A DNA stretch of 64,000 nucleotides from Salinisphaera sp. G21_0 (GTDB lineage: Bacteria; Pseudomonadota; Gammaproteobacteria; Pseudomonadales; Endozoicomonadaceae), in contig NZ_JAGHQW010000028.1 in the NCBI RefSeq assembly GCF_017744115.1, positions 1 through 64,000 of the forward strand, written 5' to 3'. Positions 16,782 to 26,750 of the stretch are shown piece after piece. The notes beneath the pieces were generated by a model that was not told the DNA's origin, searched no databases, and worked only from the letters and a program-made list of their open reading frames with translations. The number at the start of each line of letters is the position of its first letter. The stretch's first letter is position 1. Both the position numbers and the translations under genes were made by a program.

Positions 16782-18506
16782 ATGCTCGTTCGATGCGTCC
16801 CAAAATCTGATTCAGAAATCGACAGAATGATGAACCAGCATGGTGATTTTGATATTTGTCCGGCCAGTGCCAATCTGGAAAAAGACCCCAGACATAAATC
16901 AGTACCGCTAACGAAGCCAAATTCCCTTAGCACCGCCCCGGGACATTATCTGGAGGCTAAACTTGAGTCAGATGTCGCGGGCTTTTTTCTTCTTACCTGC
17001 AATGGTCCGGGTTACACCGTCATCCCACTGAACCCTGGCAAGCGTCTTTATCTTGTTGATGAGCACAAGGGCTTTGTGCAGGGTTTGGACCTGGTTATCA
17101 AGACGCTCCAGGAGCGAGATATCTGGGTCGTGCGAAGCTGGCTTGATGTAACCCGCAAAATAGATGCTATTACTGATCCGAAAGAGCGGTGCATTAAAGA
17201 TGATTCCTGTTGGATGGACCCGACGATTTGGTATGAAAATCATTGCAACGCCGGACGCTGCTCGCTGCCCAACACTACTGCTGATCGATACCAGACTTTT
17301 ACCGAGCACAAGGGTGAATCTGGACTATGTCGTATGTTATTAAACACCCCCGAGTTGCTCAGCCACTATGTTGATGAAGGCCTGTTTTTTTCCGGAAGCT
17401 ATGCCTGTGATAAAGCAGCAGACCAATCCCTGCTGCAAACTCAGGCCGCAGCCCCGGGGGTCAAAGGGCTTGATGAGCGATTAACCTGCGCTTTTTGTCT
17501 GAAGAATTCACGCTTTGTCGCGGCCGGGATAACCGAGACTTTTCAAAAAGAACAGAAAAACCCTATTAAGGCAGAGAATATTACCAGAAGTTATCTGAAA
17601 ACGGGGGTGCTGCAGAGGGATGGACTGCACGACTCTCGTTGTTTAAGAAACATCTATCGCGACAAGCCTCTGGTGCAGGTAATCGATGCTGAGGGCAATG
17701 TCAGAGCCACCCAAATTTACTTTATTGCGGACCCCGTACAGGAAAGCAGATCAAATGAGCCTGATAAAATGCATCGATCCTGCCCCTACCTCCGGGTGTT
17801 TGTGCTCCATCCCCATGACACACAAAAAGCAGGCTCCCTGTTTGCCTCCCACAGGGAGGTAGCTGAAATCATCCATCAGGAGAACAATAGAAAGCTGAAG
17901 GAAATGATTAACAGTTCAGCCCAGGAGGTTTCCTCCGTCATCATTGATTCAGGGAGAAACAGGCTGCTGGAATTGCCTGAGTATTCCAGAACCGTCGGGA
18001 AGTTTAAAAAGAAGCTGGACAAAGCCACTTTGGCTTTTCAAGTGCAATATGCTTCATCAGCCCTTTGCCTGGAGCTGGAATCTTATAAGAAATTATGGCA
18101 ACAGCTGCCTGCCCCCCGATCCCCGACAGAACAGGTTGTTTCTGATTTTTTAGTAAACGCCAACAGGGCATTCTGCCAGCTGTACACATGGAGTCACCTG
18201 ATGGGCGAACTGATATTACTGAGAAACAATTTCAGTAGTCATTTGCATTTCGTACTTAAACCCATCATTCAGAAAGTAGCATTACGACGTCTGCGAGCCC
18301 GGGATTATCTTCACCAAAGCATCATTAAGCATTCATCACCCCCTCATCCGGCCTGGCCGTTGAGTATGACCCGGCTGGCCACCCCGTTTTCCTGGGAGAA
18401 GCTGCAAAGTGGAGACCCCTGCTTTCGTCAGATCAGCGAGAGAGGCACCGAAATATTGGTGCAGTTGCAGAAATTGACATTTAAGAACATATCACAAGGC
18501 CGGTAG
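16782..18506 (+). CDS. uncharacterised Cys/His-rich protein next to the F-box gene
   Basis: About 574 aa; I do not recognise the family. The ATG at 16782 follows AAGGT and is preferred over one at 16764. No signal peptide or transmembrane helix is visible. The N-terminal third holds a Cys-rich stretch (CIKDDSC, then HCNAGRC), the middle a possible zinc-binding patch (LTCAFCLKN followed by LHDSRC), and the C-terminal third is helical with basic residues. It is divergent from the F-box/WD40 gene across 280 bp, so the pair may share regulation. Its isolation among conserved genes suggests an acquired host-interaction gene; this is inference from position only. Confidence 0.7.
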   Translation: MLVRCVPKSDSEIDRMMNQHGDFDICPASANLEKDPRHKSVPLTKPNSLSTAPGHYLEAKLESDVAGFFLLTCNGPGYTVIPLNPGKRLYLVDEHKGFVQGLDLVIKTLQERDIWVVRSWLDVTRKIDAITDPKERCIKDDSCWMDPTIWYENHCNAGRCSLPNTTADRYQTFTEHKGESGLCRMLLNTPELLSHYVDEGLFFSGSYACDKAADQSLLQTQAAAPGVKGLDERLTCAFCLKNSRFVAAGITETFQKEQKNPIKAENITRSYLKTGVLQRDGLHDSRCLRNIYRDKPLVQVIDAEGNVRATQIYFIADPVQESRSNEPDKMHRSCPYLRVFVLHPHDTQKAGSLFASHREVAEIIHQENNRKLKEMINSSAQEVSSVIIDSGRNRLLELPEYSRTVGKFKKKLDKATLAFQVQYASSALCLELESYKKLWQQLPAPRSPTEQVVSDFLVNANRAFCQLYTWSHLMGELILLRNNFSSHLHFVLKPIIQKVALRRLRARDYLHQSIIKHSSPPHPAWPLSMTRLATPFSWEKLQSGDPCFRQISERGTEILVQLQKLTFKNISQGR

Positions 18507-18601
18507 CAGGCTTTAGGTGAGAATTGTGTGATGCTGCTGCTTTCAAAATAAAGCCCTGTAGCTGGACTATGAAACGCCGTTTGACCTCAAAATAATTAAT
18601 G

Positions 18602-19639
18602 TTAACCGGCCGCTGTAAAGTCCAACATGCGTTGTAAGGGCTTCAGTGCCTTATTCCGCAACTCATCACAGACCTCAATGACATTCAGTTCACCTGGAGT
18701 TTCCAGACATTCCAGCAGAGCATCAAGGGTATTCATTGCCATCCATGGGCAATGGGCACAACTGCGGCACGTGGCACCACTGCCTGCGGTGGGAGCCTCT
18801 ATAAAACGTTTCTCAGGTGAAGCCTGCTGCATTTTATAGAAAATCCCACGGTCCGTAGCCACAATGAATGCGCTGTTGGGCATGTCCTGAGAAGCTTTCA
18901 ATAACTGACTCGTCGAGCCCACCACATCAGCAATCTCAACCACTGAGTCAGGGGACTCCGGATGAACCAGCACGGCAGCATCAGGATAAACACGTTTCAG
19001 GTCTTCAATACCTTTCGCCTTGAACTCTTCATGGACAATACAGCTACTGTCCCAGAGCAGCATATCGGCACCGGTATTTTTTTGAATATAGCTGCCAAGG
19101 TATTTATCCGGCCCCCAGATAATGGCTTTACCCTGGGCATCAAGATCTTCGATGATATCAAGCGCACAGCTGGAGGTTACTACCCAGTCTGCCCGTGCTT
19201 TTACGGCAGCAGACGTATTGGCATAGACGACAACTTCCCGGTCAGGGTGTTGATCACAAAAAGCGGAAAATTCTTCTACAGGGCAGCCCAGGTCAAGGGA
19301 ACACTCTGCTTCGAGGGTCGGCATCAGCACCTGCTTTTCCGGGCTGAGAATTTTGGCGGTTTCCCCCATAAAACGAACACCAGCCACGATCAGCGTTTTG
19401 GCATCGTGCCGGGCTCCAAAGCGAGCCATTTCCAATGAGTCGGCAATAAAGCCACCGGTCTCATCAGCCAGTTCCTGGACGACAGGATCTGTATAATAGT
19501 GAGCAACCAGAACCGCTCCCCTCTCTTTCAGGAGCTGTTTGATTCTGTTTTTTTTGGCTTCCTTCGCAACCGGATCCACCGGCATTGGAGCCTTCTGCAA
19601 ATGGCCCTGAACGAGCTCTCTGTCTATCACTGCATTCAT
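18602..19639 (-). CDS. nadA: quinolinate synthase NadA
   Basis: About 345 aa. NadA makes quinolinate from iminoaspartate and dihydroxyacetone phosphate for NAD synthesis, using a [4Fe-4S] cluster. Visible family blocks are LVAHYYTDP, the three cluster cysteines (in [22 protein letters not shown] and [12 protein letters not shown]) and [14 protein letters not shown]. The ATG at 19639 gives an N-terminus that lines up with Pseudomonas NadA; a TTG at 19657 with a stronger upstream GGAAGGG is an alternative. Confidence 0.95.
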   Translation of the reverse strand: MNAVIDRELVQGHLQKAPMPVDPVAKEAKKNRIKQLLKERGAVLVAHYYTDPVVQELADETGGFIADSLEMARFGARHDAKTLIVAGVRFMGETAKILSPEKQVLMPTLEAECSLDLGCPVEEFSAFCDQHPDREVVVYANTSAAVKARADWVVTSSCALDIIEDLDAQGKAIIWGPDKYLGSYIQKNTGADMLLWDSSCIVHEEFKAKGIEDLKRVYPDAAVLVHPESPDSVVEIADVVGSTSQLLKASQDMPNSAFIVATDRGIFYKMQQASPEKRFIEAPTAGSGATCRSCAHCPWMAMNTLDALLECLETPGELNVIEVCDELRNKALKPLQRMLDFTAAG

Positions 19640-19896
19640 AAAGCTTGCATCCGGCAAAACACTTTACCCTTCCAGGATGAACTGTTTCATGGCAGGTAAG
19701 TGTCTGCAACTTCCTCTTTCAATCAGCCATAAGCCGAAAATATGACGTTGCCGCTATCCCCACAATGGCAGGAAGTCCAGCTCCGCACTATTTTCACACC
19801 GTCATTTTCTAAAAAAAATGTGGCAAGTATTCTAACACAGCATCAGCACTATTAATAATTATGGTGAAGAGGTAAACAAGAGGGTTTGGCAGGGAG

Positions 19897-19972
19897 TGGT
19901 GGGTCGTGTAGGATTCGAACCTACGACCAATTGGTTAAAAGCCAACTGCTCTACCAACTGAGCTAACGACCC
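19897..19972 (-). tRNA. tRNA-Lys (anticodon TTT)
   Basis: A 76-nt cloverleaf with encoded CCA. The acceptor is GGGTCGT/ACGACCC, the anticodon loop is CTTTTAA and the T-loop is GGTTCGAATC. Its place downstream of queC matches Pseudomonas. Confidence 0.97.
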
Positions 19973-20020
19973 AATCAGCGAAATTATACGCGCCAGAATT
20001 CGTTTTACAAGTGATTCGAG

Positions 20021-20716
20021 TTAAACCGCAATGCGATAAGTCGTCGGGTCATCGACCCCTGCTTCAAGAAACCCCTTTCGCCGGTAACAGCAACTATCAC
20101 AAACACCGCAGGCTGCGCCGTATTCATCGGCCTGGTAGCAAGAGACGGTCATACCATAATCCACCCCCAGCCTGACACCTTCAGATATTATTTCAGACTT
20201 GGTTAAATTCAGCAGTGGTGCCCTGATCCGAAAAAGATCACCTTCAACACCAGCCCGTGTGGCAAGATTCGCCATATCTTCAAATGCTTTCAGGTACTCC
20301 GGGCGACAGTCAGGATAATTCGAGTAATCTACGATATTGGCACCAATAAAAATATCACGAGCCCCCAGTACTTCTGCCCAACCAAGGGCAAGAGAGAGAA
20401 AAACCGTATTCCTTGCAGGAACATAAGTGACCGGAACCTGGCTCTGGGCCTCCTTGAGGGGATCGTCGAAATCCGGGACTGCAATATCATCATCGGTCAG
20501 CGCTGAACCGCCTATATCAGTCAACCCCAGCTTTAACACCTTGTGTTCACTAACCCCCAGGGCCTCAGCCACGTTGCGGGAAGCCTCAAGCTCAACACGA
20601 TGGCGTTGCCCATAATCGAAACTGACCGAGTAACATTCGAACCCCTGTTCTAAAGCCATTGCCAGAACGGTGGCCGAATCCAGCCCTCCGGATAATAGGA
20701 CTACTGCTCTGTTCAT
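20021..20716 (-). CDS. queC: 7-cyano-7-deazaguanine synthase QueC
   Basis: About 231 aa from the ATG at 20716, preceded by AAGGTG. It converts 7-carboxy-7-deazaguanine to preQ0 with ATP and ammonia in queuosine synthesis. The PP-loop motif [11 protein letters not shown] opens the protein, and the zinc ligands are in the C-terminal [14 protein letters not shown]. It sits after queE in one transcription unit (30-base gap), so both steps are co-produced. Confidence 0.96.
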   Translation of the reverse strand: MNRAVVLLSGGLDSATVLAMALEQGFECYSVSFDYGQRHRVELEASRNVAEALGVSEHKVLKLGLTDIGGSALTDDDIAVPDFDDPLKEAQSQVPVTYVPARNTVFLSLALGWAEVLGARDIFIGANIVDYSNYPDCRPEYLKAFEDMANLATRAGVEGDLFRIRAPLLNLTKSEIISEGVRLGVDYGMTVSCYQADEYGAACGVCDSCCYRRKGFLEAGVDDPTTYRIAV

Positions 20717-20746
20717 CTGCAACACCTTTTTTATAAAATATCCGGG

Positions 20747-21385
20747 CTAGACACCCGGCTGATCACCCCAGATCATCCGGTGAAGCTGTAATTGAAATCT
20801 CACCGGCAGCCTGTCTTCAAGGATCCAACCCGCCAATACCCGGGCAGACATGGTGCCACTGACCGGAGAAAAAAGAACATCGGAAACCCTGTTCGCCAGG
20901 TCGTATTGGATCAATTTGGAGACAGACCATTCATAATCCCCACGATCAGCAATCACAAATTTCAACTGGTCTTGTCTGTTCAGAAAACCGATATTTTCAT
21001 ACAGGTTACGATGGGACTCGCCTGAGGCTGGAGGCTTCAAATCCATTACCTTGACCACCCTGGCGTCAACCTCAGAGAGGCTGATTGCCCCACTGGTTTC
21101 AAGAGAAACCTCATAACCCTGGTCAGCCAGAAGACTCAGCAACCCATGGCATGCTTTCTGGGCCAGTGGCTCACCTCCCGTCACGGTGACATATCCGGGG
21201 TTATATTCTGATACTCTCTGCAGGATTTCTTCAGCGGATAATAACTCTCCCCCCTTAAAGGCATACTCCGTATCACACCAGCGACAACGGAGGGGACAGC
21301 CGGTTAAGCGCACAAATACCGTAGGCAACCCGGTGGTTCTGGTCTCGCCCTGCAATGAGTAAAATATCTCGGTAATTCTCAGCAT
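20747..21385 (-). CDS. queE: 7-carboxy-7-deazaguanine synthase QueE (radical SAM)
   Basis: A 212-aa radical SAM enzyme that contracts the ring of carboxytetrahydropterin in queuosine synthesis. The cluster motif CPLRCRWC has the CxxxCxxC pattern. FYSLQGE and the VTVTGGEPL block are family signatures. It is immediately downstream of cpoB (23-base gap), continuing the tol-pal transcription unit as in Pseudomonas. Confidence 0.95.
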   Translation of the reverse strand: MLRITEIFYSLQGETRTTGLPTVFVRLTGCPLRCRWCDTEYAFKGGELLSAEEILQRVSEYNPGYVTVTGGEPLAQKACHGLLSLLADQGYEVSLETSGAISLSEVDARVVKVMDLKPPASGESHRNLYENIGFLNRQDQLKFVIADRGDYEWSVSKLIQYDLANRVSDVLFSPVSGTMSARVLAGWILEDRLPVRFQLQLHRMIWGDQPGV

Positions 21386-21407
21386 TGAGGATGACTGCCA
21401 TCAGATC

Positions 21408-22268
21408 TCAGGAATCGCCCATGGTTCTCAAATAAGTATCGGAAAGCCTGGCTGCCGAGCTATCAGGATATTGCTGAACAACCAGTTCAAGGAGTCTCTT
21501 TGCCTCTTTCTGATTGCCGAGCAAGTCATGCACTCGCCCAAGCTTATAGCTGGCATCCGGAACTTTTGGACTTTTTGGAAACTCATTCAAAATGATCTGG
21601 AAGGAGACTTTGGCGGCATCGTAATGCCCTTGAGCCATATCAACTTCACCCAGCCAATAGTGGGCATTGTCTGCGTAACGGCCTTCAGGATAGGTTTTCA
21701 GCTGTTCCTGAAGTGCGTTTTTCGCTTTATCAAACTGTTTGGAGCGAATCAGGGCAAATGCCGACTGGTAAGCTGCTTCCTCGGCTTTCAAGGCCGATTG
21801 ATTGTTTTTGTCTGCCGCCTCTGCCACTGGTGCGCTCACTATTGGTGGCTTTAAGTTGGCAACTGGGGCCGGGGGTACTGGTACTTTCCCGGACTGATCT
21901 TTCAATCGAGAGATTCGATCATCAAGGTCAAGATACCTGTCCCGACCTTCCTGCTGCAGTTGCTCAATGCGAAAGGCCTGCTCTTCCAGCTGCCCGCGCA
22001 TTTCCATCATTTCCTGTCGAAGCTGATCAATTGTATTCAGCAGGTGTGCTGTACCATTGAAATCAGAATCGCTATTCGATGAGGATGAAATCACAACAGG
22101 ATCATCTGAGATCTGACTGACAACCGTCTGAGATTCAGCTAAAAGCCCCAGAGGCCTGGGTTCTTCCACCGGGGCGGCGGCAATTGCCACGCCATTCAGA
22201 GCACCAGCAAGCAACACTGGAAAAGCCAGCATCGCCATCAGCTTTGGGTTAGTGTTTCCTCTACGCAT
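21408..22268 (-). CDS. cpoB: Tol-Pal system coordinator CpoB (YbgF)
   Basis: A 286-aa periplasmic protein: signal peptide (MAMLAFPVLLAGALNGVAIAA region), a trimerising coiled coil around residues 75-125 (LLNTIDQLRQEMMEMRGQLEEQ and onward), and a C-terminal TPR domain (GRYADNAHYWLGEVDMAQ, FPKSPKVPDASYKLG). CpoB links peptidoglycan synthesis (PBP1B) to outer-membrane constriction by Tol-Pal during division. It is downstream of pal, separated by a region with a long inverted repeat. Confidence 0.93.
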   Translation of the reverse strand: MRRGNTNPKLMAMLAFPVLLAGALNGVAIAAAPVEEPRPLGLLAESQTVVSQISDDPVVISSSSNSDSDFNGTAHLLNTIDQLRQEMMEMRGQLEEQAFRIEQLQQEGRDRYLDLDDRISRLKDQSGKVPVPPAPVANLKPPIVSAPVAEAADKNNQSALKAEEAAYQSAFALIRSKQFDKAKNALQEQLKTYPEGRYADNAHYWLGEVDMAQGHYDAAKVSFQIILNEFPKSPKVPDASYKLGRVHDLLGNQKEAKRLLELVVQQYPDSSAARLSDTYLRTMGDS

Positions 22269-22290
22269 TCATCCCCCGGACGAAATAATG

Positions 22291-22384
22291 ATACCAGTCA
22301 TATTCCAGGAGGCTTTCTCACCGGGCTGCTTTTCAGCAAGTCAGCAAGCCCTTTCCGGGAGAGCATCAGGAATATGACTGGTAT
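22291..22384. repeat. 16-bp inverted repeat spanning the pal-cpoB gap
   Basis: ATACCAGTCATATTCC at 22291-22306 is matched perfectly by its reverse complement at 22369-22384, with 62 bases between. In mRNA this would form a long-range stem enclosing a GC-rich internal region. It may tune expression of cpoB relative to pal or protect the pal 3' end. Confidence 0.7.
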
Positions 22385-22390
22385 TATTGC

Positions 22391-22951
22391 TTACTCAGTA
22401 ACAATTACCGCACGACGGTTCAAAGACCACGCACTTTCACTGTGCTCAGGATCCAGAGGCTTCTCAAAGCCAAAGCTGATCACTTCAATACGGTTCGCTG
22501 CTACACCTTTAGCGGCCAGGTAATCCATCACCGCTTTGCCACGACGCTCACCCAGGGCCAGGTTGTAAGTGCGGGTACCACGCTCATCAGTATGACCCTG
22601 AATGACGATATTTTTCATGTAACCCATATCAGAAGTCAGGTAGGCAGCATGCACATCCAGAGCCTTGTATGCATCATTATCCAGCCTGGCGCTGTCAAAT
22701 GGGAAGAAATAGGTGTTTTTCTCCAGAAGCTCCTGAATCTCTTCCGGAGACTCATCAATTCGACCACTGTCAATCACTGCCTGAACTGCAGGATCCAGAA
22801 CAGGCTGAACTTCAACCAGCACCTCTTCTTCAACAGTAACAACCGGCGGCTGGATTTCTGCTGTGGTTGGCTCTTTCTTGGAAGCACACCCTGCCAGCCA
22901 GAGAGCGGCTACAGCCATAGAAGCCGCTTTAACAACATTGGCGATTTGCAT
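22391..22951 (-). CDS. pal: peptidoglycan-associated lipoprotein Pal
   Basis: About 186 aa from the ATG at 22951 (GGAG eight bases upstream). The lipobox is LAGC in MAVAALWLAGCASKKE. The OmpA-like domain binds meso-diaminopimelate: IVIQGHTDERGT and NLALGERRGKAVMDYL are the signature blocks. Pal anchors the outer membrane to peptidoglycan and is pulled to the division site by TolQRAB. It follows tolB with a gap of over 200 bases that may hold its own promoter. Confidence 0.95.
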   Translation of the reverse strand: MQIANVVKAASMAVAALWLAGCASKKEPTTAEIQPPVVTVEEEVLVEVQPVLDPAVQAVIDSGRIDESPEEIQELLEKNTYFFPFDSARLDNDAYKALDVHAAYLTSDMGYMKNIVIQGHTDERGTRTYNLALGERRGKAVMDYLAAKGVAANRIEVISFGFEKPLDPEHSESAWSLNRRAVIVTE

Positions 22952-23184
22952 TTTTAACTCCAATCATTCTCTACGGGATTACAAAGATTTGTGCAGTACA
23001 CTATCAGAACTGAAGTCACCCGACTAGCCCGAATAGCAAGGGATGATGAGGTTTCCTCAGAGAAAGGGCTACCGGAAAAAAGCAGTTTAAACGAGCATAG
23101 CAGCAAGTCGGAAAATCGGCAGGGCAAAAGTGACTGTCTACGCTCTGCTTCACAGGACTGTAGAACGGTCACCCTGCCTTTACG

Positions 23185-24519
23185 TTACCTGAGCTCAATA
23201 GCCGGGCCCCATGCAGGCTCCCGGACATCACCCTTGGCAGAAGGCAATCGCTGTTTCACCCGCCCATCAGCAGAAACAATACCCAGCTCGCCATTCTTGC
23301 CACCCTGTACAGAATAGATCAGTCTGCGCCCACCCGGGGCAATACTGGGAGAATCTTCCAGTCTGGATGACGTCAGCAGCCGCAGTCTATCGGTATCCAG
23401 GTCGAGCACCGCGATATTAAAGTCGGCGGCTCCCTCCCCTTTATGCACCAGAGCCAGCGACTTACCATCGGGAAAGACCTTGGCCCGGGCATTGAACCGC
23501 CCTTCAAAGGTTAGACGACGGGGCTTACCTGTTGTGATAAATTCACCATCACTTTTACGGCTGAGCTCCTGCTGATAGACCTGAGGACTCCCACCCCGGT
23601 TTGAGGTAAACACGATACTGTTACCATCTGGCATCCAGTCTGGTTCAGTGTCTATGGCGTAGTGAGTCGAGACATTACTGATTTTATTCGTTGCCAGGTC
23701 AAGAATATAAATGTCCGGATTACCATCTTTGGAAAGCACCATGGCAATGGATTTACCGTTCGGTGCCCATACCGGAGAGTTATTCAGCCCTTTAAAACCG
23801 GTCAGTTTCTTGCGAATGCCCGTTGCCAGTTCCTGCATATAAATGGCAGGGCGACCCTGCTCGAAGGAGACATAGGTAGCCCTTGTTCCATCTGGCGACC
23901 AGCTGGGCGATAAAATAGGCTCGCTGGAGCTGAACACCTTCCTGTTACGTTTACCATCCGCATCGGCATAATTTAGTTGGTAATCGGTTCTTTCAGCGTC
24001 ATGCCTCTGGGCGGTTACGTAGAGAATCCGGGTGGAAAAATCGCCCTTCAGGCCCGTGATCTTTTCATAGACAACATCGCTGATGCGATGGGCCATCTCC
24101 CGAAGCTGGGCACTGTTTCCGGTAAATCCCCCCTTGGCAATGCGCTTTCCCCTGACAACATCATAAAGCTGATAGTTCATGGTGTAAGCTTTGTCCCTGA
24201 GGGTCACCTGCCCTGTTACCAGGTAAGAAGCCCCAAGCAACCTCCAGTCACGATAATAAACTTCCGGCTCACTGGCCGGGAAGCTGAGCATACTGGTTCT
24301 TGGCAGCGCCTTGAACAGGCCGCTGAGTTTCAAATCGTTATCAATGATTGCCGCCGGGTCTTCCGGCAACACTTTCCCCCCTGTCCAGCTGAAGGGGGAA
24401 ACTGCCATGGACACAGCCTGGTCATTTCCCTGGGTAACCTCAATAACAAGCTCTGCCTGAGCACTCATTCCCCAGAGCAGACAGTAAAATAATAAACAGG
24501 TTTTGAATAAGTGCCTCAT
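23185..24519 (-). CDS. tolB: Tol-Pal periplasmic protein TolB
   Basis: A 444-aa protein with signal peptide (LLFYCLLWGMSAQA), the N-terminal alpha/beta domain and a six-bladed propeller seen as repeated SPSWSPDG, SPVWAPNG, EPDWMPDG and SIAPGG blocks. TolB binds Pal and, through its extreme N-terminus, TolA. Its start overlaps the tolA stop by four bases (ATGA type), so the two are coupled. Confidence 0.96.
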   Translation of the reverse strand: MRHLFKTCLLFYCLLWGMSAQAELVIEVTQGNDQAVSMAVSPFSWTGGKVLPEDPAAIIDNDLKLSGLFKALPRTSMLSFPASEPEVYYRDWRLLGASYLVTGQVTLRDKAYTMNYQLYDVVRGKRIAKGGFTGNSAQLREMAHRISDVVYEKITGLKGDFSTRILYVTAQRHDAERTDYQLNYADADGKRNRKVFSSSEPILSPSWSPDGTRATYVSFEQGRPAIYMQELATGIRKKLTGFKGLNNSPVWAPNGKSIAMVLSKDGNPDIYILDLATNKISNVSTHYAIDTEPDWMPDGNSIVFTSNRGGSPQVYQQELSRKSDGEFITTGKPRRLTFEGRFNARAKVFPDGKSLALVHKGEGAADFNIAVLDLDTDRLRLLTSSRLEDSPSIAPGGRRLIYSVQGGKNGELGIVSADGRVKQRLPSAKGDVREPAWGPAIELR

Positions 24520-25364
24520 TTAACCAGATCCTCGGGCCTGAATCGGAAGGTGATTCGTCGGAAGTGTTGTTCAAAAATTCGCCGCTCAAGATCCTTCAGC
24601 TCCGAAAAGGGCGACGCTCGGCGTATAGCCTGAATAACGGAGCGATCAAACTCATCATTACCACTGGACTTCAGCATAGTAATATCCAGCACATCCCCAA
24701 AGGGAGAAAGACTGATTCGAATTTCTGCCACCATATTATTTCGTGCACTGGGAGGCCTGCTCCAATAACGGGAGGTCAGGCTTTTAATCAGCTCGGCATA
24801 TTGTGCTTGCAACAGCTGGTCATGCTCAAGCTGCTGAGCAGCTGCCAAAGCCTGCTGTTCCATTGCCATGGCTTGCTCAAGCGCTTGCTGCTCTTTGCGC
24901 TTTTGCTCCTTTTCCCGCTGACGCCTCTCCAGCTCCTGACGTTCCCGGGCAGCTTCTTCCTTTTTGCGAAGCTCATCTTTTTTTCTTTCCTCTTCCCGCT
25001 TCAAGGCCAGGGCTTTCTGCCGCTCCTGCTCCTTTCGCTGCTGTTCCGCTTTTTTGCGCTTTGCCTCTGCTATTCTCTTGGCTTCCGCCCGCCTTTTTGC
25101 CTCTTCTTTGCGCTTTTGTTCCATATGATTCTGCGCAGGCTTCCTAACGGTTTGCGGTTTTGCCGCCGGTTCAGGCAACGATACCAATGCTGCGCTGATG
25201 GGCACTGGTGGTGCTATTTTTGGATGGGCGTCGGCACTCCAGTTGACTAAAAGCACACCAAACATCATGAGATGAAGCATCAGAGAGAGGGCTACAGCAA
25301 ACCCATAACCTTCGGTCACCCTCGCTATAAAGGCTGGAAAAGCAATATTAAACCATCTCTTCAT
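24516..25364 (-). CDS. tolA: Tol-Pal inner-membrane protein TolA
   Basis: A 282-aa protein: one transmembrane helix (GFAVALSLMLHLMMFGVLLV), a long charged helix rich in Lys, Glu and Arg (residues about 80-190) and a C-terminal TonB-like domain with WSRPPSARNNM and the AIRRASPFS segment. It spans the periplasm and transmits proton-motive energy from TolQR to TolB/Pal. It is adjacent to tolR with no gap. The helical domain is shorter than in E. coli. Confidence 0.95.
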   Translation of the reverse strand: MKRWFNIAFPAFIARVTEGYGFAVALSLMLHLMMFGVLLVNWSADAHPKIAPPVPISAALVSLPEPAAKPQTVRKPAQNHMEQKRKEEAKRRAEAKRIAEAKRKKAEQQRKEQERQKALALKREEERKKDELRKKEEAARERQELERRQREKEQKRKEQQALEQAMAMEQQALAAAQQLEHDQLLQAQYAELIKSLTSRYWSRPPSARNNMVAEIRISLSPFGDVLDITMLKSSGNDEFDRSVIQAIRRASPFSELKDLERRIFEQHFRRITFRFRPEDLVK

Positions 25365-25826
25365 CTACCGCTCTTCCATGCCAACCGCCACCGGATCAGT
25401 GACCAGCCCAACATGACTGATACCTGAGTTTTGCAGGCCAGCCATTAATTGAACTACTGATCCATAAGCAACGTTGGTGTCTCCTTGAATCAATACTTGA
25501 ATACCGGGTCTGGCACTCACGACCTTGCTGACTTTCTCTGTCAGGGACGAAAGATTCACGGCTTTGTCATGGTCAGATCCGACGTCCATATAATAACTGC
25601 CATCCGCCTTGATAGAGATGACCAGGACTTCTTTATCTTCTGGCTGGGCAATATTATCGCTACTGGTTTTGGGCAGCTCAACTTTCACGCCCTGGGTCAT
25701 CATGGGCGCAGTGATCATAAAAGCGACCAGTAGCACCATCATGATATCGATAAACGGCACCATGTTTATTTCAGACATGGGTTTACGACGATTTCTTATC
25801 TTTGCCCCACTTATCATCGGTGACAT
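25365..25826 (-). CDS. tolR: Tol-Pal motor protein TolR (ExbD family)
   Basis: A 153-aa protein with the short cytoplasmic NRRKPMSEINMVPFIDIMMVLL block; the Asp in the FIDIMMVLL helix is the proton-conducting residue. A periplasmic domain follows. It works with TolQ as a proton-driven stator. Order tolQ-tolR-tolA-tolB with short spacing marks one operon. Confidence 0.95.
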   Translation of the reverse strand: MSPMISGAKIRNRRKPMSEINMVPFIDIMMVLLVAFMITAPMMTQGVKVELPKTSSDNIAQPEDKEVLVISIKADGSYYMDVGSDHDKAVNLSSLTEKVSKVVSARPGIQVLIQGDTNVAYGSVVQLMAGLQNSGISHVGLVTDPVAVGMEER

Positions 25827-25841
25827 TTCGGTAAGATCCCT

Positions 25842-26528
25842 TTATGTCCGGCTGTAAACTTTACGGTGAAGGATACTGGAAAACTCATCCGCAAATATCT
25901 CGTAATTGGACACCAGGGCTTCAACCCTTGAAGCATAGCGGTTATAGGCGACAACCGCCGGGATAGCGGCAACCAGGCCGACAGCAGTGGTCAGCAAAGC
26001 CTCGGCAATGCCCGGTGCAACCGAAGCCAGGGTTGGCTGCTGAACCACCGCCAGCCCCCGGAAAGAGTTCATAATACCGACAACCGTGCCAAAAAGACCA
26101 AGATAAGGGCAAGTAGATCCAACACTGGCAAGAAAGGGAAGGTTCCCTTCCAGGCGCTCCTGCTCCCTGGAAATGGCCACCCTCATGGCCCGCTGAGCAC
26201 CTTCCATAACCGCATCAGGATCAACAGTCCCCTGGTTTCGCAGGCGGGTAAACTCGGCAAAACCGGCTTTAAAAATGTGCTCCACCCCTGAGCCGGGTTG
26301 TTCATTTTGTTGCACTTCCTTGTACAGCAGAATCAGATCCATTCCCGACCAGAAACGATCCTCAAAGGCAATCATAGCCTGCTGCGCATTTCTCAGCAGG
26401 ATTCCCCGCTGGAAAATTATCATCCATGAAACAACCGATGCAGCTACCAGTAACAATAATACCAGTAGCACAATCCAACTGGCGTTACCCACCAGAGCCC
26501 ATAGAGACATGCTTTCTGCCACCGACAA
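25842..26528 (-). CDS. tolQ: Tol-Pal motor protein TolQ (ExbB/MotA family)
   Basis: A 228-aa protein with three membrane helices: WIVLLVLLLLVAASVVSWM, the LGLFGTVVGIMNSF segment, and AEALLTTAVGLVAAIPAVVAYN. The last two carry the conserved Thr and Gly residues of the TolQ/ExbB channel. ybgC usually precedes tolQ; here the upstream neighbour is a hybrid histidine kinase and there is a 222-bp gap that must hold the tol promoter. Confidence 0.95.
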   Translation of the reverse strand: MSVAESMSLWALVGNASWIVLLVLLLLVAASVVSWMIIFQRGILLRNAQQAMIAFEDRFWSGMDLILLYKEVQQNEQPGSGVEHIFKAGFAEFTRLRNQGTVDPDAVMEGAQRAMRVAISREQERLEGNLPFLASVGSTCPYLGLFGTVVGIMNSFRGLAVVQQPTLASVAPGIAEALLTTAVGLVAAIPAVVAYNRYASRVEALVSNYEIFADEFSSILHRKVYSRT

Positions 26529-26750
26529 CCTCTCTACCCATCAATTATGAAGTCGAAAAAGGACTGATCATAACACCAAAAACCACAATGGGGATCAGAA
26601 CCACCCGATAAAGGTCAATCAAAGCCGGGTAATCTTATCCCGAGAATAACTGTTTGATAACACGTCAGTGAGGGAGATCAAATCAGATTTACAGACACCC
26701 TACAGAAGGACAGAAACCCCAACTACGCTTTTGCACAGTTCACAATGAAG

